This document shows positions 8,766 to 15,851 of a stretch of DNA of 64,000 nucleotides, in pieces; position 1 is the stretch's first letter, and each line of letters starts with the position of its first letter. The position numbers and the translations under genes were made by a program. The notes beneath the pieces were generated by a model, which saw only the letters and a list, made by a program, of their open reading frames with translations, ran no database searches and had not been told where the DNA came from. Source of the stretch: Allopusillimonas ginsengisoli (GTDB lineage: Bacteria; Pseudomonadota; Gammaproteobacteria; Burkholderiales; Burkholderiaceae_B); assembly GCA_005239165.1 (NCBI GenBank), contig RAPG01000001.1, positions 248,001-312,000 on the forward strand, given 5' to 3'.

Positions 8766-9260
8766 ATGAGCAAAGAAAAGCACGTTTCCGAGACACCTGC
8801 GACGCAGCTGCTTAAAAAAAATAAAATCGCCTTTACCGGGCACACTTATGATTACGTGGATCATGGGGGCGCGGGTGAAGCCGCGCGTCAGCTTGGGCTT
8901 GACCCGCACCAGGTAGGCAAAACACTGATCATGGAAGACGAAAACAGCAAGCCGCTGGTCGTAATCATGCACGGTGACTGCGAAGTATCAACCAAAAACC
9001 TGGCACGCCAGATCGGCGTCAAGCGCGTGGTGCCCTGCTCGGTTGAAACCGCTCAAAAGCATTCAGGGTATATGGTGGGCGGCACGTCGCCTTTTGCAAC
9101 GCGCAAAAAAATGCCTGTCTGGGTCGAGGCCGCACTGCTGAATTACCCCGTGATCTATATCAACGGAGGCCGGCGAGGCTATCTGATAGGGGTGACGCCT
9201 GCGGCGCTAATCCAGATGCTGGGCGCGCAACCTGTGGAGGCAGGGCTGGCGAAGATATAA
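8766..9260 (+). CDS. ybaK: YbaK/EbsC family Cys-tRNA(Pro) deacylase
   Basis: Trans-editing enzyme that hydrolyses Cys wrongly attached to tRNA-Pro. The 164 residues match the single-domain YbaK family: N-terminal TPATQLLKKNKIAF, GKTLIMEDENSKPLVVIMHGD, the lysine-bearing segment (STKNLARQIGVKRV) and the C-terminal glycine-rich GYMVGGTSPFATRKKMPV followed by VIYINGGRRGYLIGVTP. It lies 11 bases after xerD and is probably cotranscribed with it. It is the last gene before the accessory-looking patch. Confidence 0.88.
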   Translation: MSKEKHVSETPATQLLKKNKIAFTGHTYDYVDHGGAGEAARQLGLDPHQVGKTLIMEDENSKPLVVIMHGDCEVSTKNLARQIGVKRVVPCSVETAQKHSGYMVGGTSPFATRKKMPVWVEAALLNYPVIYINGGRRGYLIGVTPAALIQMLGAQPVEAGLAKI

Positions 9261-9366
9261 CGCAGGCTTTGTCTGGCTACGGCTATGACAGCGACTGGCG
9301 CTCGGGAACACGACAACCTCAAAACCACGGAAGTCTTGTCCCGGCGCCATCAAGCTGAGTTAAGCC

Positions 9367-9495
9367 CTATTTGTCGGCGGCCTTCTGAATGCTTTCGCCA
9401 CCGCGCTCGATATCCTTACCAGCACCGCTAATTGTATTGCAGCCTGCAATAACAACGGACGCCCCCAGCAGCAACAAAACAATTGCTTTTTTCAT
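9367..9495 (-). CDS. Entericidin-family small lipoprotein
   Basis: A 42-residue lipoprotein: short signal peptide with hydrophobic LLLLGASVVIAGC lipobox, then NTISGAGKDIERGGESIQKAADK. The mature part matches the EcnA/EcnB pattern (CNT-GAGKDI--GG--I--AA). A good SD (AAGGAG) lies 8 bases before the ATG. Entericidins are small membrane lipoproteins, originally described as an antidote/toxin pair in enterobacteria; single copies are common in proteobacteria and of unclear role. No second paralog is seen next to it. It stands alone, pointing toward ybaK. Confidence 0.85.
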   Translation of the reverse strand: MKKAIVLLLLGASVVIAGCNTISGAGKDIERGGESIQKAADK

Positions 9496-9846
9496 TTTTT
9501 AGCTCCTTTACATACCTTGCAGATAAGGAAGACCGGGCTTAAATACCCGGGGCACTAACTGCCGTGAAGATCATACGCTGTAGTTTGATTCTTGACCAAC
9601 CCGAAAGAAGCCGGCGGGCCACACACATGTACACGTTAGTGCTCAGGCCTTGGGTGTGGGGCGGGTGCGCGCCAGCTTTCAGACGCGCAGCAATCACAAC
9701 CGTGATCGCGACGGAGCTTGCAACTGCGCGCAGCCTGCATAGTTTCTAGTCCTGACTTTTTCTCATAGCCGCTACAAAACCAATGACAAGTTGCGCCAAC
9801 TGTACGTATCAGTTGATGTCGGATAGTCTCGGTCAAAAACATCTTT
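9496..9846. other. Intergenic stretch without recognised genes
   Basis: About 350 bases between the entericidin gene and the ATPase remnant. No open frame here resembles a family I know. A small inverted repeat (CCGGG...CCCGG with an 8-base loop) is at about 9533-9550. The stretch may be decayed coding sequence, but I see no readable remnant. Confidence 0.5.
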
Positions 9847-10362
9847 TCAGCCAAGATTCTCCAGATTGCGAAGCAGATAATCATTAAACATTGGGACGGT
9901 GAATGCCACATCTCCATGTGAGGGGCTATAAATCATCCCCTTACTAATAATCTGGGCACGGCGTGGACCAAGGCTTTGCGGGGTTTCATCGAGCGCATCG
10001 GCGATATTAGCCCCTTCGTCCGATATGGGCTGACGGATCGCGGCTTTAGCATCATCGTCTGAAAGTGCGCCAACTTCCGGATAGTGAAACAATCTTTCCG
10101 CATACGATTTTGCATCTCCTGACAAGGCCGCAACCTGTGGCAATCCGGCCCCGAAGAAAAGCACTGCTAACTTTTTTTGAGTAATTTTGTGCAGTGAGAC
10201 GATCAAAGCCGCCAGGTCCTTCTCGCTGAGATATTGGACCTCATCGATCAGAAGTGGCCAGGCCTTGCCGGCAGCCTTGGCAGCTTCGCCGATACGTATG
10301 AACAGTTCGGGAAGATCGTTCTCCAGGTTGCCGCTATCTGCAACCCCCACTTCGGGGTCCAC
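9847..10362 (-). pseudogene. Remnant of an AAA-type ATPase (ATP-binding protein)
   Basis: The readable frame is 171 residues and resembles the large single-gene ATP-binding proteins of Orc1/Cdc6-like AAA type found in many actinobacteria and proteobacteria. Walker B with sensor context is present (PLLIDEVQYLSEKDLAALIVSLHK), followed by LFFGAGLPQVAALSGDAKSYAERLF. The N-terminal part with Walker A is absent. An internal block of roughly 70 residues appears to be deleted between the ALDETPQ region and the C-terminal IISKGMIYSPSHGDVAFTVPMFNDYLLR, which should be the wHTH end of the intact protein. The 5' side breaks off at about 10362 where the base composition becomes AT-rich. Calling it a decayed gene is inference from remembered family architecture. 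Confidence 0.72.
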
Positions 10363-10690
10363 AATACACCCCTTTCTAATAAAGTATAACTATGTATATG
10401 ACGATTTTCATATACATGGCTATATTTCTATAGAGTTCAGTAAAGAGTGCTTTCATACCAAAAGCGTAAGGATGGACTGGAACAAGTACACCATCAAGCC
10501 ACCAGGCTTTTACTCGCTTAAGCTTTATGCCGGTCAGCGCCATGACAATATTTTTCCTGTCGGTATGTGTGCCATCGAAGAACCGTCCATGTCAATCAAC
10601 TACCGTATAGGGTCACAGACGCAAAAAAAGCCGCTATGCCAGTAAACATGCGAGCTTATATTCTTAAATCAATGGTCTTATATCGTACTG
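10363..10690. other. AT-rich segment with a possible short coding fragment
   Basis: This stretch is clearly richer in A and T than its neighbours and separates the ATPase remnant from tRNA-Arg. A plus-strand frame ending at 10645 reads continuously from about 10370 (YDDFHIHGYISIEF... and MDWNKYTIKPPGFYSLKLY), with an in-frame ATG at 10469 that would give about 58 residues. I do not recognise it. The composition and position suggest horizontally acquired DNA, but coding status is unproven. Confidence 0.35.
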
Positions 10691-10767
10691 TGGCGTCCCC
10701 GGCAGGAATCGAACCTGCAATCTTCCCTTAGGAGGGGAAAGTTATATCCATTTAACTACAGGGACGC
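10691..10767 (-). tRNA. tRNA-Arg(CCT)
   Basis: On the minus strand the 77 bases fold as a complete cloverleaf. The acceptor GCGTCCC pairs with GGGACGC, the anticodon stem TTCCC/GGGAA encloses loop CTCCTAA (anticodon CCT, reading AGG), and the T arm is GCAGG-TTCGATT-CCTGC. The 3' CCA is encoded. Its 3' end faces the accessory-looking patch (9.3-10.7 kb), which is the side where tRNA-targeted islands insert. Confidence 0.95.
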
Positions 10768-10952
10768 AAAGATCAGCGGGTGGATTAGCGGCTGCATATA
10801 GGTGCCAATGCACTAAGCCAGCTGCTCCGGGCTCGAATTATAAAGCAATGTGGCCATGAACCCGAATGCAGCAGGAACCGCCGCGCCAGAAGCATGACCT
10901 TGAGATGCTCCGTCTGCGCCTATGTATGAGGGCAAAGCCCTCGGCAGTAATG

Positions 10953-10988
10953 AAAAAAGCCAATACCCGCAGGCATTGGCTTTTTTTA
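10953..10988. terminator. Bidirectional intrinsic terminator
   Basis: Stem GCCAAT / ATTGGC (10959-10980) flanked by six A on the left and seven T on the right. This is a good intrinsic terminator in both directions. It most plausibly ends transcription of the Bug-family gene read from the right (stop at 11047). Confidence 0.85.
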
Positions 10989-11046
10989 CTGGTCACAGTA
11001 CGAATGCACTGCGAACTTAATTTACGGCATGAAAAAGCAACAGGCT

Positions 11047-12036
11047 TTATTCAAGCGTGATGTGGCCTTTGGCGACAACGTCACGGGCCCAATCGTATTG
11101 CTCTCTGATTTCTTTGGCGAACTCTTCTGGCGTATTGCCTGAAGGCGCTGCGCCCTGTTTTTCAAGCGCACTGACCACCTTGGGGTCTTTAAGCGCCTGG
11201 ACGGCTGCATCGCGCAAGGTGTCGATGATCTCTTGCGGCGTACCTGCAGGTGCCAGCAGGCCATACCAGGCTGGCTGGTTAAGCTCGGGGTAACCTTCTT
11301 CGGCAAGCGTAGGCACGTCTGGCAAAGCCTTCAGACGCTCAGGCCATGCAACGGCCAGTGCACGAAGTTTGCCGGCCTGGATCTGGCCCATGGACGATGG
11401 CACGTTGTCGAACATGCTGTCAATCTGCCCGCCAACAGCGTCGGTAACGGCAGGGCCCGAGCCCTTATACGGTACGTGGATGGCATCAGTTCCCGTCGCC
11501 TGCTTGAATGCCTCGCCGAACAGGTGCAGCACCGAGCATGTGCCCGAGCTTCCATGCGTGTACTTGCCTGGGTTGTCTTTAAGTACCTGCACAAATTCTT
11601 TGAAGGTTTTGGCAGGAAACTTGGGGTTGACTTCAATTACATTGGGCACGTTGGCAAAGTTGGTGATCGGCATGAAGTCTTTGAGCGGATCGTAGGGCAG
11701 GTCTTTCGGCCGGCAAGCCGAATTAACGGCCATGGTCGAGACTGTGGCGATGGACAGCGTATAGCCGTCGGGTTTGGCACGCGCCGCCTCTTGTGCGCCG
11801 ATGGCACCGCCAGCGCCGCCCTTGTTTTCGACAACCATGGTCTGGCCCAGGATCGCGCCCATACGTTGCGTCACGATACGCGCAACGATGTCGGTTGAAC
11901 CACCGGGAGCAAAGGGAACAATGACGCGGATGGGATTCGACGGGTAGTCGGCAGCCATCGAAACGCTGGTTCCGAACAGAGATACAGCGCCCAGGGTAAG
12001 CGCTGCGGCGACGAATTTCTTTTGGAAAATTGCCAT
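11047..12036 (-). CDS. Bug/TctC family tripartite tricarboxylate transporter substrate-binding protein
   Basis: Periplasmic solute-binding protein of the very large Bug family, expanded in Bordetella relatives and used to capture carboxylates and other small molecules. The 329-residue precursor has a signal peptide (cut after VSMAA near residue 28). The family start YPSNPIRVIVPFAPGGSTDIVAR follows, then VVENKGGAGGAIGAQEAARAKPDGYT. No TctA or TctB membrane subunits adjoin it, as is usual for orphan Bug proteins, so the ligand cannot be inferred. It is divergent from the AEC transporter gene, with a 213-base shared upstream region. Confidence 0.93.
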   Translation of the reverse strand: MAIFQKKFVAAALTLGAVSLFGTSVSMAADYPSNPIRVIVPFAPGGSTDIVARIVTQRMGAILGQTMVVENKGGAGGAIGAQEAARAKPDGYTLSIATVSTMAVNSACRPKDLPYDPLKDFMPITNFANVPNVIEVNPKFPAKTFKEFVQVLKDNPGKYTHGSSGTCSVLHLFGEAFKQATGTDAIHVPYKGSGPAVTDAVGGQIDSMFDNVPSSMGQIQAGKLRALAVAWPERLKALPDVPTLAEEGYPELNQPAWYGLLAPAGTPQEIIDTLRDAAVQALKDPKVVSALEKQGAAPSGNTPEEFAKEIREQYDWARDVVAKGHITLE

Positions 12037-12249
12037 GTTGTAGGGAGCTCCGTGATTAATTATTGTGGATGGACAGCTGGCATTATGCCAAGCATTGACT
12101 GATGGCGCACGATACCGAAGTAGCTGGCCACTATACTGAGCGGCCGCAGCGCGTATTTCGGTAGAATGGTAATTCTTGTACGGGTGCGCTCAGAACGCCG
12201 CCCCTTAAAGCCCGCTCGGGCTCCAGCCACCCAAATACATACTAACTTT

Positions 12250-13152
12250 ATGTCAGTCGTACAACTGGTTTTACCTGATTTTTTGCTGATCGCTATGGGT
12301 TGGCTGCTGTTTCACAAGCTAAAATTTTCAGCAAGTTTTTTTCAGGGCACTGAAAAGCTGGTCTATTTTATTCTTTTCCCCGCCCTGCTGTTTCACTCCA
12401 TCACGCAAACCCCGCTCACGCTGTCCAGCACTTATCAGGTCTTTGTGGCGGTCGCTGCGCTCATGGGGTTTGGGGTGGCAGCCTCATGGCTGGCCGTACC
12501 AGTCATCCGCCCAAACAGCCTGGACCACGCATCGGTGGCCCAATGCGGCTATCGCTTCAATACCTATATTGGTCTGTCACTGGCCGCAGGCCTGGCCGGT
12601 GCCTCAGGCCAGACCGCCATGGCTGTTATCGTTGGCTTTGCCGTTCCTATCAGCAATATCGCTGCCGTTCACGGGCTGGCCCGACAGCAGCAAGGGGTCA
12701 GGATACTTCCTGAACTGGTCAAAAACCCTTTTATCATCGCCACCCTGCTGGCCCTGGCCTGCAATTTACTGCGTATTCCCGTTCCTTCTGTCATTGACGT
12801 AACACTGGGCCGCCTTGGCGCATGCGCCATTGCCTTGGGCCTGATGTGCGTAGGCGCGACACTGTCGCTGCGTGGCGGCCGCGGATCAGGTGCTCTCATG
12901 AGCTGGATCGTGGCGGTGCGGCTCCTCGTCATGCCCGCTGCTGCACTTTTTATCGGCTGGGCGCTTGATCTGCAACTGGCTGAACGTCAGGCGCTGTTGT
13001 TATTTGGTGCTTTGCCGGCTTCCTCGGCAGCATATGTGCTGGCAGCCAGAATGGGAGGCAATGGCCCCCTGGTTGCCGTTACCATGTCGCTGACCACACT
13101 GTTCTCCATCATGACCATTCCGTTGTGGCTAACCATTGCGCCATTGACGTAG
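12250..13152 (+). CDS. AEC family transporter
   Basis: Integral membrane protein of the auxin-efflux-carrier-like family, with about ten hydrophobic segments across 300 residues. Family features include the N-terminal LPDFLLIAMGWLLF helix and the repeated NPFIIATLLALACNLL and GLMCVGATLSLRGG regions. Bacterial members export or import dicarboxylates such as malate or unknown solutes; the substrate is not predictable here. The ATG at 12250 is preferred; an in-frame start at 12166 would add a 28-residue charged extension unlike the family. tsaE begins 9 bases downstream, so readthrough is likely. Confidence 0.85.
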   Translation: MSVVQLVLPDFLLIAMGWLLFHKLKFSASFFQGTEKLVYFILFPALLFHSITQTPLTLSSTYQVFVAVAALMGFGVAASWLAVPVIRPNSLDHASVAQCGYRFNTYIGLSLAAGLAGASGQTAMAVIVGFAVPISNIAAVHGLARQQQGVRILPELVKNPFIIATLLALACNLLRIPVPSVIDVTLGRLGACAIALGLMCVGATLSLRGGRGSGALMSWIVAVRLLVMPAAALFIGWALDLQLAERQALLLFGALPASSAAYVLAARMGGNGPLVAVTMSLTTLFSIMTIPLWLTIAPLT

Positions 13153-13161
13153 AGAGAAGAA

Positions 13162-13719
13162 ATGTCGACAAATAACGACAATTACTCACAAATTAACATA
13201 TATTTACCTGACGAAGCCGCCACAGAAACAATGGCCAACGCGCTTGCGCCCATGCTTTGCGGCACACATCCTGATCTTCCTGACCAGTCTCCAGGAGGCC
13301 GTATCCATTTGCGCGGCGAGCTGGGTGCGGGTAAAACCAGCTTCGCGCGAGCCCTATTACGGGCCTGCGGAATCACCGGAAGAATCAAAAGTCCTAGCTA
13401 TGCGCTGCTTGAAAGCTATAATCTTTCTAACTTATACTTCTATCACTTTGATTTTTATAGATTTAGCGATACGCGCGAATGGGTAGATGCAGGTTTCAGG
13501 GATATTCTCCGGGATGATGCCGTAATTTTGATTGAATGGCCTGAGCAGGCCGGTGGCCTACTTCCTCTTCCTGATCTGGACATCAAGCTTGACTATGCTG
13601 ATGTCGGGCGCAATGCCTGTATCGCCGCCCATAGCGAAAAAGGACAAAAATGGCTGACGACACTTTCCCTGCCCGCGCCGATACAAAACCTGCCAATGGC
13701 TCCAGACGACGCCTCTTAG
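13162..13719 (+). CDS. tsaE: tRNA threonylcarbamoyladenosine biosynthesis ATPase TsaE
   Basis: P-loop ATPase needed with TsaB and TsaD to place threonylcarbamoyl on A37 of ANN-decoding tRNAs. Walker A is GELGAGKTS (residues 52-60). The family motifs KSPSYALLESY and YHFDFYRF and the acidic IEWPEQAG are present. The 185 residues are slightly longer than usual. Its last 70 bases overlap the start of the amidase gene in another frame; the pair order tsaE-amiC is common in beta- and gammaproteobacteria. The companion enzyme TsaC/Sua5 is encoded at 39.8-40.9 kb. Confidence 0.92.
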   Translation: MSTNNDNYSQINIYLPDEAATETMANALAPMLCGTHPDLPDQSPGGRIHLRGELGAGKTSFARALLRACGITGRIKSPSYALLESYNLSNLYFYHFDFYRFSDTREWVDAGFRDILRDDAVILIEWPEQAGGLLPLPDLDIKLDYADVGRNACIAAHSEKGQKWLTTLSLPAPIQNLPMAPDDAS

Positions 13720-15044
13720 CGTCCACGGGGGTCTTGCTGGCTTTTCAGGTTATCCCCTCGCTGTCGCGCGCCGCGACCATAGTTGCGGTGCGTACCTGGC
13801 CTGCGGACGAATACACTCGCGTCACCCTGGAAATGGATACCGAGCTGAAGGCAGAACACTTCACCCTCGATAACCCTCACCGGCTGGTTGTGGACATTCA
13901 AGGGGTAACCATGAATTCCACCATCAAAGAGCTGGTTTCCAAAATCAGGCCCAATGATCCGTACATCGCTTCGGTTCGCGTCGCACAAAACCGCACTGAC
14001 GTTGTGCGCCTGGTCATGGATCTAAAGCAACCCATCGCACCTCAGGTCTTTACGCTAAAACCCATTGGCGAATACAAGTACCGGCTGGTGCTCGATCTGT
14101 ACCCCAAAGTTGCGCAAGATCCCTTGCTGGCCATACTTAACAACACCGAAAGCGACCCACTGGCACAGGTACTTGAAGACCTCGCCCATAACGCGCCTGC
14201 AGCCGACGCGCCCGTGCCGACTGTTCCTGGGCAAAACCTGCCGTCAAAGCCTGCTGTTCCGCCGCCCGGCAGGTTACCGCCTGTCGCCACAATACCCAAC
14301 GAACCTGCTCCTGCGCCTCCCGCCATCACCCGGCGGCGCAGCAGGCCGTTGATGATTGCGATTGACCCTGGCCATGGCGGTGAAGACCCCGGTGCCATCG
14401 GGCGTGGAGGCACGCGTGAAAAAGACATCGTGCTCAGTATTGCAAAGCGGCTCAAAAAATTAATTGATGCCCAGCCCAACACACGCGCCTATCTCACACG
14501 TGACGGCGATTACTTCGTGCCGCTGCATGTGCGTGTTCAGAAGGCGCGCAGAGTAAAGGCCGATCTGTTCATCTCTGTGCACGCCGACGCCTGGATCAAG
14601 CCCAGTGCGCGCGGCTCGTCGGTATACGCACTGTCGCAAAATGGTGCCACGAGCGCAGCCGCCCGCATGATGGCCAAGCGTGAAAACGAGGCTGACCTCA
14701 TCGGCGGCGTAAACCTTGGCTCGCACAATGAGCAGGTGGCAAAAGTACTGCTCGATCTGTCGACCACCGCGCAGATCAATGACTCAATGCGCATTGGGCA
14801 GATGGTTCTGGGCGAAATCAGCAAGATTAATACCTTGCACAAGCGCAACGTCGAGCGCGCAGGCTTTGCCGTGCTGAAAGCGCCGGACATCCCGTCTATC
14901 CTGATTGAAACCGCCTTCATCAGCAACCCTGAAGAAGAACGCAAGCTGCGCAGCAGTCAGCATCAAAACCGAATTGCCCAGGCAGTGCTATCGGGTATTA
15001 ACGGTTATTTTGAAGCCAGCCCGGCGCTGGCACGACGCAGCTAA
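13650..15044 (+). CDS. amiC: N-acetylmuramoyl-L-alanine amidase AmiC type
   Basis: Periplasmic zinc amidase that cleaves septal peptidoglycan during daughter-cell separation. The 464 residues are built as: a twin-arginine signal (NGSRRRLLAS, residues 17-26, cleavage near AA at 41), an AMIN domain (about 43-150), a proline-rich linker (about 190-225), and an Amidase_3 domain (about 230-455). Zinc and catalytic positions are visible in IDPGHGGEDPGAIG, GTREKDIVL, SVHADAW and ILIETAFISNPEEE. Tat export fits E. coli AmiC, which is also a Tat substrate. The start overlaps tsaE by 70 bases; an earlier stop prevents moving it upstream, and a later start would remove the Tat signal. Confidence 0.92.
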   Translation: MADDTFPARADTKPANGSRRRLLASTGVLLAFQVIPSLSRAATIVAVRTWPADEYTRVTLEMDTELKAEHFTLDNPHRLVVDIQGVTMNSTIKELVSKIRPNDPYIASVRVAQNRTDVVRLVMDLKQPIAPQVFTLKPIGEYKYRLVLDLYPKVAQDPLLAILNNTESDPLAQVLEDLAHNAPAADAPVPTVPGQNLPSKPAVPPPGRLPPVATIPNEPAPAPPAITRRRSRPLMIAIDPGHGGEDPGAIGRGGTREKDIVLSIAKRLKKLIDAQPNTRAYLTRDGDYFVPLHVRVQKARRVKADLFISVHADAWIKPSARGSSVYALSQNGATSAAARMMAKRENEADLIGGVNLGSHNEQVAKVLLDLSTTAQINDSMRIGQMVLGEISKINTLHKRNVERAGFAVLKAPDIPSILIETAFISNPEEERKLRSSQHQNRIAQAVLSGINGYFEASPALARRS

Positions 15045-15048
15045 GAAT

Positions 15049-15072
15049 GGCATGCCGGCAGCCCGGCATGCC
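15049..15072. terminator. Hairpin between amiC and dedA
   Basis: Perfect 10-base inverted repeat GGCATGCCGG / CCGGCATGCC with a 4-base loop, sitting between two convergent genes. No T-run follows in either direction, so terminator function is only inferred from position. Confidence 0.5.
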
Positions 15073-15086
15073 TGGTACCACCAAGG

Positions 15087-15728
15087 TCAGGGCCTGCTCG
15101 CCTGACCCTTGATCAGCCGCCACAATACGCCGCCAACCACCGGCACGGCAGCGGCGCCGATGCCGATCAGTACAATGGTATTGAGATGCTCTTTGATAAT
15201 GGGGACATTGCCAAAGAAGTAGCCCAGCGTAATCAGACCACATACCCATAGCAGCGCGCCCACTGCATTGAACAGCTGAAACTTCAGGATGCTCATGCTG
15301 CCCACACCGGCAACAAACGGCGCGAAGGTGCGAAACACCGGCAAAAACCGCGACAAGATAATGGTTTTGCCACCGTGCTTCTCGTAGAAAGCATGGGTGC
15401 GCACCAGAGCCTTGCGGTCTAGATAGCGTGAATTACTGGTAAATACACGCGGGCCGATATACCGGCCTATATGATAATTTACGGTATTGCCCAGTACGGC
15501 AGCCAGCACCAGCAACGCAGCCAGCAACACCGGATCAAGCAAACCACTGGCTCCGAATGCGCCGGCAATAAACAGCAACGAATCGCCCGGCAAAAACGGC
15601 AATACCACAAGCCCGGTCTCACCAAATACAATCAGGAACAGAACCAGGTAGATCCATGCTCCATATTCAGCCACCCAGATGCCCAGGGTCTGGTCAATAT
15701 GAAGAATCATGTGTAAAAAATCTAGCAT
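15087..15728 (-). CDS. DedA family membrane protein
   Basis: Polytopic inner-membrane protein of the DedA/VTT family, 213 residues with four to five hydrophobic segments. Family landmarks are the ENxxLVVLPFLPGDSLL-like stretch (here GETGLVVLPFLPGDSLLFIAG), NYHIGRYIGPRVF, and the FSRFLPVFRTFAPFVAGVGSM region with the conserved arginines. Members are implicated in undecaprenyl-phosphate or phospholipid flipping and envelope homeostasis. It is divergent from mutL with about 120 bases between. Confidence 0.9.
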   Translation of the reverse strand: MLDFLHMILHIDQTLGIWVAEYGAWIYLVLFLIVFGETGLVVLPFLPGDSLLFIAGAFGASGLLDPVLLAALLVLAAVLGNTVNYHIGRYIGPRVFTSNSRYLDRKALVRTHAFYEKHGGKTIILSRFLPVFRTFAPFVAGVGSMSILKFQLFNAVGALLWVCGLITLGYFFGNVPIIKEHLNTIVLIGIGAAAVPVVGGVLWRLIKGQASRP

Positions 15729-15851
15729 AGTGTCTACCGGTAAAAGCGGCCTGCCCGAAACACGCGGGGGTGAAACCCACCCACCTGCCTGGCAGCCAAG
15801 GGCTAAAATCGTACCATTCTCCCATTCTTCTTACTTTGATAATTTCCCAGC

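Noticed and set aside
9300..10770. Intact mobile element or defence island next to tRNA-Arg
   Set aside because: No integrase, transposase, repeat pair or complete system is present; only fragments.
11233..11898. 221-residue plus-strand frame across the Bug-family gene
   Set aside because: It lies wholly opposite a well-supported gene and has no family similarity; a shadow frame from GC-rich codon use.
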